Assembly: GCA_937925655.1 (NCBI GenBank)
Contig: CALAMC010000112.1
Span: forward strand, 1 to 34,033
Reading direction: 5' to 3'
Origin: an uncultured candidate division Zixibacteria bacterium
GTDB taxonomy: Bacteria > Zixibacteria > MSB-5A5 > GN15 > PGXB01
DNA length: 34,033 nt
The translations under genes were made by a program, and so were the position numbers. The notes beneath the pieces are model-generated. The model did not search any database and was not told where the DNA came from. It saw nothing but the letters and a program-made list of their open reading frames with translations. Below are positions 23,021 to 30,458 of the stretch, piece after piece (positions within the stretch are counted from its first letter, which is position 1; every line of letters begins with the position of its first letter).

Positions 23021-23974
23021 ATGAAACGACGGGAATTCATAAAAAAGGCAGGCAAAGCGGCGGCTCTGGCCGCGGTCACCGGGGCAACGGGGTTTTATTT
23101 CCACGACCGGGATATGACATCTTATGCGGCCGCGATAACCAAAAGCCGCAGTTTTGAGATATCCAAAGATATTAATTACCCTGTTGTCGCACTGGCGAAA
23201 AATGAGGAGTATATTGTCGCGCTCAATCGCGCCCTTGATGCTGTCGGTGGAATCGGGCGGTTTGTCAAGTCCGGGGAAAAAGTAACCATCAAGCCCAATG
23301 TCGCCTGGGACCGCACCCCCGAGCAGGGAGCTAACACCAATCCCGTCCTGGTGGCGGAAATGGTTCGGCTCTGCCTGTCGGCCGGGGCGGCCGAGGTGAT
23401 CGTTTCCGATATCACCTGTAACGATCCGCGCCGGACATTTTTACGTTCGGGAATCAAGGAGGCCGCCGAAAAGGCCGGGGCCAAAGTGTACCTTGAAGCC
23501 GACGAAGACTTTTTGACGTTTGATATCGGCGGAGAGATTCTCGGTAAATGGCCGGTGTTGAAGCATTTTGTCCGCACCGACCGGCTGATCAACATGCCCA
23601 TTGTCAAGCACCATTCGTTATCGGAGTGTACGATCGGGATGAAGAACCTTTATGGCATAATCGGCGGGCGGCGCAGTCAGTTGCACCAGCATATCGATCA
23701 GTCCATAGTCGATCTGACTGCCTTTTGCCGCCCGACACTCACGGTGGTCGATGCCACGCGAGTTATGCATCGCGGCGGACCGCAGGGCGGTTCGCTGGCC
23801 GACGTGACCATCGAAAACAGCGTCATCTGTTCAACCGATTTAGTTGCGGCCGATTCGCGGGGGTGCGAATTTTTGGGTTTGAAAGGCGACATTGTCGGTC
23901 ATATCAGCCTGGCTCATAGGGCGGGGCTGGGTGAAATCGATTATAAAAAAGCCGGATATAAAGAAGTAGTCTGA
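23021..23974 (+). CDS. Tat-exported DUF362 protein
   Basis: 317 residues. The N-terminus MKRREFIKKAGKAAALAAVTG is a twin-arginine signal (Arg3-Arg4). The DUF362 body includes GEKVTIKPNVAWDR, GAAEVIVSDITCNDPRRTF, INMPIVKHHSLSECTIGMKNLYG and STDLVAADSRGCEFLG. No CxxCxxC ferredoxin motif is present, unlike some DUF362 proteins. GGGGGAAA precedes the start. It overlaps the polyferredoxin gene by one base (TGATG), and the two proteins probably act together at the outer face of the inner membrane. Biochemical role of the family unknown. Confidence 0.85.
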   Translation: MKRREFIKKAGKAAALAAVTGATGFYFHDRDMTSYAAAITKSRSFEISKDINYPVVALAKNEEYIVALNRALDAVGGIGRFVKSGEKVTIKPNVAWDRTPEQGANTNPVLVAEMVRLCLSAGAAEVIVSDITCNDPRRTFLRSGIKEAAEKAGAKVYLEADEDFLTFDIGGEILGKWPVLKHFVRTDRLINMPIVKHHSLSECTIGMKNLYGIIGGRRSQLHQHIDQSIVDLTAFCRPTLTVVDATRVMHRGGPQGGSLADVTIENSVICSTDLVAADSRGCEFLGLKGDIVGHISLAHRAGLGEIDYKKAGYKEVV

Positions 23975-25638
23975 TGACGATTAAAACGGTACGAAATCTC
24001 CGCCGCCTGTCGCAGGTATTATTTTTCGGAATTTTTTTCTGGTTGATTTTGAAGACCAATTTCGAGGTAAATCTTAGTCCCGGCAACAGCGGTCATATCA
24101 TGTTGCCATACCCGGTTTCCATCGCGCTGCAATTCGATCCGCTGGTGGCGATATCGACGCTTCTGGCCAACGGGACGATATATAAAGGCCTGCTGTGGTG
24201 TTTGGCGGTGTTGATCCCGACCATATTTCTAGGGCGGTTTTTCTGCGGCTGGGTGTGTCCGCTGGGTTCACTCAATCACTGGATTTCAGAAATCCCGTCG
24301 GAGCGTATGAAAAGAAAAGGTAAAAATAAAATCGAATCGAATCGCTATAAAAAGTATCAACGAATCAAGTATTATATCCTGCTTTTCTTTCTGGCCGCGG
24401 CTTTGACCGGGACGTTGCAGGCCGGCCTGCTGGATCCTCTGCCGCTTCTGGCCCGTTCGCTGGGGACGGCGGTTTTGCCGGTCATGCACAGTACGTCGTT
24501 GGGGCTTTTGGCCTGGGTCAAATCATTCGGCATCGGGCCGCTGGGCGCGCTGGCGCAGGGGGTGTACGACGTCTTTGCGGCGATATTTTTACCGTTTCGG
24601 CAGATGCATTTTCATACGATCTTGACCATCGGCCTGTTCTTTATGGCCATATTGATAATAAATCGCATATTCACCCGTTTCTGGTGCCGGGGGATTTGCC
24701 CGCTGGGGGCGTTACTGGGGATATTTTCGCGCTATGCCATATTCGGGCTGGAAAAGGACGCATCATCCTGCGATCATTGTAATCTTTGTCTTCACTCGTG
24801 CCAGGGGGCGGATGGGCCGGATATCGGCACCCGCTGGCGTCAGAGCGAATGTCACGTCTGTTTGAACTGTCAGGCGGCCTGCCCCCGCGGGTCGCTGAAG
24901 TTCAAATTTTTCCCGGAGCACGAGGATACGAAAGATAATCCGGCACCCACGCAGAAAATCGACGTCACCCGCCGCAAGGTGGCGGCATCGATAGTCGGCG
25001 GCCTGGCTTTGACGCCGCTTTTTCGTTCCGGCGATGCCTTCGAAAAGAACGCCAGTCCATATTTGATTCGACCTCCCGGTTCTGCTGTGGAGAAGGATTT
25101 CATCGCGCGGTGCATCCGGTGCGGGCAGTGTATGCGGGTTTGTCCCAATAACGCTTTGCACCCGACTCTTTCCGAGGCCGGGCTGGAAGGTCTGTGGTCA
25201 CCGATATTAATCGCCCGTATCGGCTATTGCGAACCGACCTGTACCCTGTGCGGGCAGGTATGTCCGACGGGGGCAATAATCGAACTGACGCTACGGCAAA
25301 AGGTCGGGGACGAGAACATGCCGCCGAACCGAATCGGGACGGCTTTCTTCGACCGCGGCCGCTGTCTTCCCTGGGGTATGAACATCCCGTGCATCGTCTG
25401 TGAAGAATGGTGCCCGACCACTCCCAAAGCCATATATTTAAAACGGGATGACGTCACGAATTCCGAGGGAAAGACAATCACGGTGCAATTGCCCCATGTC
25501 GATCCGGAACGGTGTACGGGGTGCGGCGCCTGTGAATATGCCTGTCCGGTGGAGGACAAAGCGGCCATATACATCACCTCGGTGGGGGAATCGCGCTCCC
25601 CTGAAAATCAACTGCTTTTGCAGAGGAAGGGCGTTTAA
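23974..25638 (+). CDS. Membrane polyferredoxin, NapH-like fused to NapG/MauM-like
   Basis: 554 residues. The N-terminal half (about 1-325) is NapH-like: several membrane helices, the paired motifs CGWVCPLG and CRGICPLG, then two 4Fe-4S motifs (CDHCNLCLHSC and CHVCLNCQAAC). The C-terminal half (about 360-554) is NapG/MauM-like, with CIRCGQCMRVCP, CEPTCTLCGQVCP, CIVCEEWCP and CTGCGACEYACP plus the typical LIRPPGSAVEKDF and GLEGLWSPI. At the junction (D330-V-T-R333-R334-K335-V-A-A-S-I-V-G-G) a twin-Arg-like segment with a hydrophobic stretch survives, as expected if two genes fused. Likely moves electrons from the quinone pool or cytoplasm to the periplasm. Confidence 0.88.
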   Translation: MTIKTVRNLRRLSQVLFFGIFFWLILKTNFEVNLSPGNSGHIMLPYPVSIALQFDPLVAISTLLANGTIYKGLLWCLAVLIPTIFLGRFFCGWVCPLGSLNHWISEIPSERMKRKGKNKIESNRYKKYQRIKYYILLFFLAAALTGTLQAGLLDPLPLLARSLGTAVLPVMHSTSLGLLAWVKSFGIGPLGALAQGVYDVFAAIFLPFRQMHFHTILTIGLFFMAILIINRIFTRFWCRGICPLGALLGIFSRYAIFGLEKDASSCDHCNLCLHSCQGADGPDIGTRWRQSECHVCLNCQAACPRGSLKFKFFPEHEDTKDNPAPTQKIDVTRRKVAASIVGGLALTPLFRSGDAFEKNASPYLIRPPGSAVEKDFIARCIRCGQCMRVCPNNALHPTLSEAGLEGLWSPILIARIGYCEPTCTLCGQVCPTGAIIELTLRQKVGDENMPPNRIGTAFFDRGRCLPWGMNIPCIVCEEWCPTTPKAIYLKRDDVTNSEGKTITVQLPHVDPERCTGCGACEYACPVEDKAAIYITSVGESRSPENQLLLQRKGV

Positions 25639-25642
25639 AGTC

Positions 25643-26551
25643 ATGGACACGGGAAAATTTTTTATAAAAACGGCTTTACTATTATGGTTGGTCGCTTTAT
25701 CGATCGTATCCTGCGGATCGAAGGAACCCGAAATTGAGGCATCGGCGCCGCAGAATTTTCTTTTGGAGACATCGATGAAAACCGCCCTGAAGCGCGTTGG
25801 CGAGATACGAACTTATGTCGGCCAGACGCTCTGGGAGTATATCAACGGTGGGGCCGAGATATATTACCTGTATGATTTTGAATCGGTCGCCACGGCCGAT
25901 TACAAGGACGACGGTGTAGAGATTGTCGTCGATATTTATAAATTCCGCGGCGGCGATAACGCCTTCGGTCTGTATTCCATGCTCCGTCCGGTTGACGCCC
26001 AACTGGTCCGGCTGGGCGTGGAGGGCTTTGTCGCTCCCGGCCTGATAGCTTTCGTAAAGGGCGACTATGTCGTCAAATTGATAGGCTTTGATGATTCCCC
26101 GCAGAGTTCTTTGGCCCTGATCAATCTGGCCGAGGAATTGGGCGGGCTGGTTCCGGGAAGAGTAGCCTTGCCCGAAATCTTCACCATTTTTCCGGGGGCC
26201 AATGCCATCGCGGCTTCAAGAAAGTGTTTCGCGGAATCGTATCTGGGGCAGAAATTTTTGACGGAAGTTTATTCCCAATCATATATTATGGGAACGGATA
26301 CGCTCGGGCTGTTTTTATCGGAGGATGCGGATGGGGCCAAATTCGCGCATTGGATGGAAATCGCCGACAAAACGGCCAATATGGAGGCTATAAAGGACAG
26401 CCTAGGCTTTGACGAGAGTTATTCATTTCGGACAACTGATCGGTTTTATGGTGACATAATTGTCGGGTTGAAAGACGGCTATCTGGCCGGAGCGGTCGGG
26501 TACAGGGACAATCTGGCCGGATTTATAAGAAACTGGCTGGCCGGAATTTAG
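25643..26551 (+). CDS. Lipoprotein of the DUF362/polyferredoxin operon (DUF6599-like)
   Basis: 302 residues from ATG 25643. The open frame extends back to 25448 but that part lies inside the polyferredoxin gene and lacks coding character. Signal peptide with lipobox I-V-S-C, lipidated Cys24. The body has GQTLWEYINGGAEIYYLYDFESVATADYK and VDIYKFRGGDNAFGLYS, which I associate with the DUF6599 family, then a second similar half. It follows the polyferredoxin by 4 bp, so it is probably the third component of the same module. Function unknown. Confidence 0.78.
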   Translation: MDTGKFFIKTALLLWLVALSIVSCGSKEPEIEASAPQNFLLETSMKTALKRVGEIRTYVGQTLWEYINGGAEIYYLYDFESVATADYKDDGVEIVVDIYKFRGGDNAFGLYSMLRPVDAQLVRLGVEGFVAPGLIAFVKGDYVVKLIGFDDSPQSSLALINLAEELGGLVPGRVALPEIFTIFPGANAIAASRKCFAESYLGQKFLTEVYSQSYIMGTDTLGLFLSEDADGAKFAHWMEIADKTANMEAIKDSLGFDESYSFRTTDRFYGDIIVGLKDGYLAGAVGYRDNLAGFIRNWLAGI

Positions 26552-26561
26552 TGATTTGTTG

Positions 26562-26604
26562 ACCCCGGATTTTTGGGCGTGAAGCCTTCAGGCCGGGGTA
26601 TAAT
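26562..26604 (+). promoter_or_regulatory. Inverted repeat leading into a TATAAT box
   Basis: Arms accccgg (26562-26568) and ccggggt (26593-26599), the second touching a perfect TATAAT (26599-26604). The best -35 candidate, TTGGGC, is 20 bp away, so promoter strength is uncertain. The hairpin may end the upstream operon or act as an operator. Confidence 0.35.
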
Positions 26605-26627
26605 TATAAAACAGCAGGAGAGTATTT

Positions 26628-27383
26628 ATGCTAATTCGCACCCTTATTGCCTTTATTTTGCTGGCCGTATCCGTCACGGCCGGAGACATCGCTAAAGTAT
26701 GGCCAAAAGGCACCACGGAAAAATTGACTTACAATATCAATGTATATACCCCCAAGAAGGTCACCAACAGCCTCATGGTTACAATTACCAGGCTGGATAC
26801 GGCGGGTGTCGTATTTGAAACTGAACAGGTTATTAAAATAATCGAACAGGATATAAAAATGGCGTCGATAGAAAGGTTCGAGGGGGAAGATCTGATTTTG
26901 GTCGAATCGGAAAATTATTACAAGTTCAGTCCGGAGATAGCGCAAGCCCGTGGGGTCGATTCTATATTCATACGCGCGTTCAAAGACGGCGACAGTTTAA
27001 GAATCCGCTCGAACTATACGGGTGCGGTCCCGGGGGCGATGCCCTATTATGACGGTTTAACCACGACCACCGGTTCTCTTTTGACGTCGCGGAACAAGAA
27101 TTTCACGCCCGGGTACAGGAATGAACTCGCGTTTGTCAATCTGCTGTTGATGACCGGGAAACCGTACGAGGCCTACCCAGCGGCCGATTCGGTTATGGGC
27201 TTGGTTACGGTGACGGTTCCGGCGGGGACTTTTGAATGTCATAAAGTCCGCAACGATGCCATCAATGCCTTTGGCTACACTTATTTCACGAAAGACGGTC
27301 TTCACACGCCGGTTAAGACCGAGATGCTCGACTTCGAAACCGGCGAGCCGGTTACCGAGCTTATACTCGTGAAGAAAGAGTAA
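26628..27383 (+). CDS. Secreted beta-rich protein, DUF3108-like
   Basis: 251 residues. Sec signal 1-18 (ILLAVSVTAG). The body is beta-rich (EKLTYNINVYTPKKVTNSLMVTITRLD, then VTVPAGTFECHKVRNDA, then ending in KTEMLDFETGEPVTELILV), the layout of DUF3108-like or DUF6134-like periplasmic proteins. GGAGAG precedes the start. Function unknown. It follows the operon above after the hairpin and TATAAT, so it may have its own promoter. Confidence 0.65.
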   Translation: MLIRTLIAFILLAVSVTAGDIAKVWPKGTTEKLTYNINVYTPKKVTNSLMVTITRLDTAGVVFETEQVIKIIEQDIKMASIERFEGEDLILVESENYYKFSPEIAQARGVDSIFIRAFKDGDSLRIRSNYTGAVPGAMPYYDGLTTTTGSLLTSRNKNFTPGYRNELAFVNLLLMTGKPYEAYPAADSVMGLVTVTVPAGTFECHKVRNDAINAFGYTYFTKDGLHTPVKTEMLDFETGEPVTELILVKKE

Positions 27384-27399
27384 AATGAGGCGTAAGCGC

Positions 27400-27428
27400 T
27401 TGCCATACGGTAAAAAATAGATCATAAT
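27400..27428 (+). promoter_or_regulatory. Predicted promoter giving leaderless lipid-kinase mRNA
   Basis: TTGCCA (27400-27405), 17-bp spacer, CATAAT (27423-27428). Predicted +1 is 27435, one base before the ATG at 27436. No Shine-Dalgarno lies between. Confidence 0.5.
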
Positions 27429-27435
27429 TGAATAT

Positions 27436-28359
27436 ATGCAAAATTACAAAAAACGGCGCGGCCCCCAACCGGTCCGCAAACAGCGCCTGAATCTGGTATT
27501 AAACAGTCAGGCCCATGGGTTTTCCGAAACGGTCGTGGAGCAGGTCAAGGCGGCCATCACCGACAGCGGCGGCGAATATTTCATTATTAACGCCGAAAAT
27601 GTCCGGGAACTGATTTTTCGACTCAAGAAGGCGTTGCAGTTTAATCCGGCCGGGATGATTGTTTGCGGCGGCGACGGCACGGTCAATCTGGTCGGTCGGC
27701 ATCTTATCAGACGGACCTGTCCTCTGGGCATAATCCCGATGGGTAAATTCAACAATATCTATCGCTCGCTTTATGGCGCATCATCGACAGATAAAGCCAT
27801 AAAGCGTATTTTAAGCGGTCGGGACAGGCGCATTGACCAGGGATTGGCGGGCGGCTATTTCTTTCTCGGATCGGCCGCGCTGGGTTTCACGGTTGAACTT
27901 CACAACAGTTTAGCCGACAGGCGTCTCCCCCGGTTTGGAATCGGCTGGTCGCGGGCGGCGGCGGCGTGTGCCGCCGGGGTGAAGGTCAATCAATTATCGA
28001 TCAAAATAGACTCTTTCGCGTTTGAGTTTTCCCCGATCATGTTCAATGTCAATTTGCTGGCCTATTCGGCGGGCCTGCCGGTATCCGCGGCCGGGATAGA
28101 CGACGACGGCAAAGCCGAGGTCATCTTCGACATCGGACAGGGCAAAGCCATATTCTCCAGTTACGCCCGTATGCTGGTGAAGAACAAATACCTTTATACC
28201 GATCCGATTCGCATGTATCGCGGCACCAAAATCGTAGTCGGGCCGGTGGACGGCCGCAAGTTGTACATTGACGGCGACCTGCATGACGTTGTCGCTCCCG
28301 AACTCGGTATCGAGATATTCCCGAAACGGATCAGGGTTTTTGACGACGGCGAAGGGTGA
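27436..28359 (+). CDS. Diacylglycerol/sphingosine-kinase-family lipid kinase
   Basis: 307 residues, DagK/YegS/LCB5 fold. The nucleotide motif is VCGGDGTVNLVG (G78-G79-D80-G81-T82). The second conserved stretch, usually GTGNDFAR, reads PMGKFNNIYRSLYG. The C-terminal domain has LGFTVELHN, VGPVDGRKLYIDGDLHDVV and the final EIFPKRIRV beta strands. Phosphorylates a lipid hydroxyl: diacylglycerol or, given the serine palmitoyltransferase in the same window, perhaps a sphingoid base or ceramide. The choice cannot be made from sequence. The stop overlaps a possible GTG start of the next gene. Confidence 0.83.
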   Translation: MQNYKKRRGPQPVRKQRLNLVLNSQAHGFSETVVEQVKAAITDSGGEYFIINAENVRELIFRLKKALQFNPAGMIVCGGDGTVNLVGRHLIRRTCPLGIIPMGKFNNIYRSLYGASSTDKAIKRILSGRDRRIDQGLAGGYFFLGSAALGFTVELHNSLADRRLPRFGIGWSRAAAACAAGVKVNQLSIKIDSFAFEFSPIMFNVNLLAYSAGLPVSAAGIDDDGKAEVIFDIGQGKAIFSSYARMLVKNKYLYTDPIRMYRGTKIVVGPVDGRKLYIDGDLHDVVAPELGIEIFPKRIRVFDDGEG

Positions 28360-28457
28360 ATCCCGTGCGGCAGGTCAATCTCGCAGATACCGGGATTCCA
28401 CCCGACAGGTGGTTAACGCGGATACAAGCGATAGTACCATTCTTTAAGAAGAACTTC

Positions 28458-29027
28458 ATGCGCGTTGCGGCAATCATCATCGTTTTATTGACGGCCGGCG
28501 GCCCGGCTACGGCTGATTCCGTGCCCAACGAAGATTCTGTCCGGGTATCCGGGATGGACAATGATTCGGCCATGGCCGACATAAAGTACAAAAGTCTTTT
28601 TGCCGAGCGCGGTGTTGACAATATTGGAGGTCAAAAACCCACGGCGGCCCTGCTCAAATCGATGCTGGTTCCGGGCTGGGGACAGGTCGGCAATAAGAAA
28701 TATATCAAGGCCGTCATATTTGCCGGTCTGGAATCGCTGGCTTTCGGCACTTACTGGCACTATCGCACCAAAACCAGTGATGCTCGGGAGGCGTTCGAAT
28801 CGGCTGGGCTCAATGAGCAGGGGATGTTATTCCGGGAATACGAGAACGCCCGCAGCGAACGCAACCGCTTTGCCTGGTACACCGGCAGTCTGATATTCAT
28901 ATCCATGTTCGATGCCTATGTCGATGCTCACCTGATACATTTTCCGAAGAGGGACGAATCGATTTCGCTGAAACTGGTTCCGACGGAGGATGCTTGCCCG
29001 GCCCTGGCGTTATCGTACAACTTTTAA
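28458..29027 (+). CDS. DUF5683-like membrane protein
   Basis: 189 residues from ATG 28458, where the N-terminus becomes a clean signal peptide (MRVAAIIIVLLTAGGPATA). The open frame extends to a GTG at 28356 that overlaps the lipid-kinase stop (GTGA); that is an alternative start. The core PTAALLKSMLVPGWGQVGNKKYIKAVIFAGLESLAFGTYW is the DUF5683 signature, with two membrane helices separated by a charged helix. Function unknown. Its last 18 bp overlap the 3' end of the convergent HD-GYP gene. Confidence 0.75.
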   Translation: MRVAAIIIVLLTAGGPATADSVPNEDSVRVSGMDNDSAMADIKYKSLFAERGVDNIGGQKPTAALLKSMLVPGWGQVGNKKYIKAVIFAGLESLAFGTYWHYRTKTSDAREAFESAGLNEQGMLFREYENARSERNRFAWYTGSLIFISMFDAYVDAHLIHFPKRDESISLKLVPTEDACPALALSYNF

Positions 29028-30458
29028 CGGTTCATCGACAAGAATCAAACGTTTGATATCGATATTATGGGCGGCGGGATCAATGATACGCTCGACCGTT
29101 ATCGACTGATGTTCCGGCAGAGACAGGTCGATTTCATGGTACTCATCGTACAACCCGGAAGCGTTTCCGATCAGGCGTACGACCGGTCGCACCGGTTGTT
29201 CGCGGTTAGCCTTTGCCACGAGGGCCAGTTCCCGGCTCGACAGGAGGACGAGCGTTCCGGCCGGATATGCCCCGATGATATTGGCGAACAGTTTGAGCAA
29301 AAAGGCGTCGAATTTAACCGTCATCTGGTGCATCATTTTACGCATGACCTCGTCGGGAGGTATGGGGGACTTGATATAAACGCGACCCGAAGTGAGGGCG
29401 TCGAAGGTATCGGCGATGGCCACGATGCGCGAAAAGAGGTTGGTCGGCCGCTTTACGGTCAGGAGCGGATATCCGGAGTAATCGATATTGATATGGTGTT
29501 CGAAAGCCACCAGGGCGGCGCGGATGACATTTTCGTCGAGTTTCAGATTACGCAGGATAGTTTTAGCACCGAGCCGGGGGTGTTTCTGCATCTGGATCCA
29601 ATCATCCTCATCAAACACGTCCGGTTTCTTGATCAAGTCACCGGGCAATTTCACTTTACCCAGATCGTGAAACAGAGCCGCAAAGCCCAATTGTGACAGG
29701 CTCTCCCGGTTCAATCCGAGGTGAATGCCGATGGTCAGGGAATAAATACAGACATTGGTGCTATGCACATAGGTGTACTCATCGAAATCGCGGATAGCGG
29801 TCAGCTCGATCAAAGCCGATTCATCCTCAATGATATTATCGACCATAGCATGCACGACCCGTCGGGTTTTAGTGACGTCGATGTCCTTGTCTTCGGCGGC
29901 GCGGGCCATGATGTCACCAACCATGGCAATGGACCGGAAAAAGGTCGCCCGGGCGACCCGGCGCAGCCTAATTTTTTCATCGTTATCAAGGGTATTATCG
30001 TCTTCCTTTTCTGATGCCAGCAGGGTGATGCCGTCGACGCCGAGGTCGATCAGGCGGATGGATAACTCTTCCTGGGATACGCCGGCGGCGCGGGCGATGA
30101 GGTAGATGAATTTATCGATCTGGCGTCGCTCCACGAATTCATCGAGCACTATCCCGCCGAGGCCAAGTCGGTACCACTGGTCGATGATAACGCGCGCCCG
30201 CACCATACCGTCGGTGTCGAAGCGCACGAATTTTTCACCGATGAATATTCGCCCCTTGACGACTTTGATGCATATTTTACCGGTTTCCTCGGTCAGACTT
30301 CGAAACAGGTTATAGAACTTTTCCGATTTGGTCAGGTATGATTCGTTGTTCTGTTCGACGATGGAAGCCGTTCGAAACAGGAGAATCAGCAGGTTCACAA
30401 GTTCCTGCTCCCCGGCGGAGGCCGCCACAAATGTCCTATATCCGGTATTATCGGTCAT
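29010..30458 (-). CDS. HD-GYP domain protein
   Basis: 482 residues. The N-terminal domain (about 18-130) resembles that of the HEAT protein encoded just upstream. A helical stretch leads to the HD-GYP domain (about 225-410), with HSTNVCIYS, FHDLGK (His264-Asp265), QKHPRLGA, EHHINIDYSGYP (G329-Y-P331) and IVAIADTFDALTSGR, so the metal ligands and GYP are complete. A C-terminal beta-rich tail follows. Expected activity is c-di-GMP hydrolysis or a related signalling role. ATG start overlaps the HEAT gene by 11 bp with AGGAG about 13 bases upstream. No membrane segment or receiver domain. Confidence 0.88.
   Translation of the reverse strand: MTDNTGYRTFVAASAGEQELVNLLILLFRTASIVEQNNESYLTKSEKFYNLFRSLTEETGKICIKVVKGRIFIGEKFVRFDTDGMVRARVIIDQWYRLGLGGIVLDEFVERRQIDKFIYLIARAAGVSQEELSIRLIDLGVDGITLLASEKEDDNTLDNDEKIRLRRVARATFFRSIAMVGDIMARAAEDKDIDVTKTRRVVHAMVDNIIEDESALIELTAIRDFDEYTYVHSTNVCIYSLTIGIHLGLNRESLSQLGFAALFHDLGKVKLPGDLIKKPDVFDEDDWIQMQKHPRLGAKTILRNLKLDENVIRAALVAFEHHINIDYSGYPLLTVKRPTNLFSRIVAIADTFDALTSGRVYIKSPIPPDEVMRKMMHQMTVKFDAFLLKLFANIIGAYPAGTLVLLSSRELALVAKANREQPVRPVVRLIGNASGLYDEYHEIDLSLPEHQSITVERIIDPAAHNIDIKRLILVDEPLKVVR

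Noticed and set aside
25448..25642. N-terminal extension of the DUF6599-like lipoprotein
   Set aside because: It lies inside the polyferredoxin gene in another frame and would bury the lipoprotein signal peptide.
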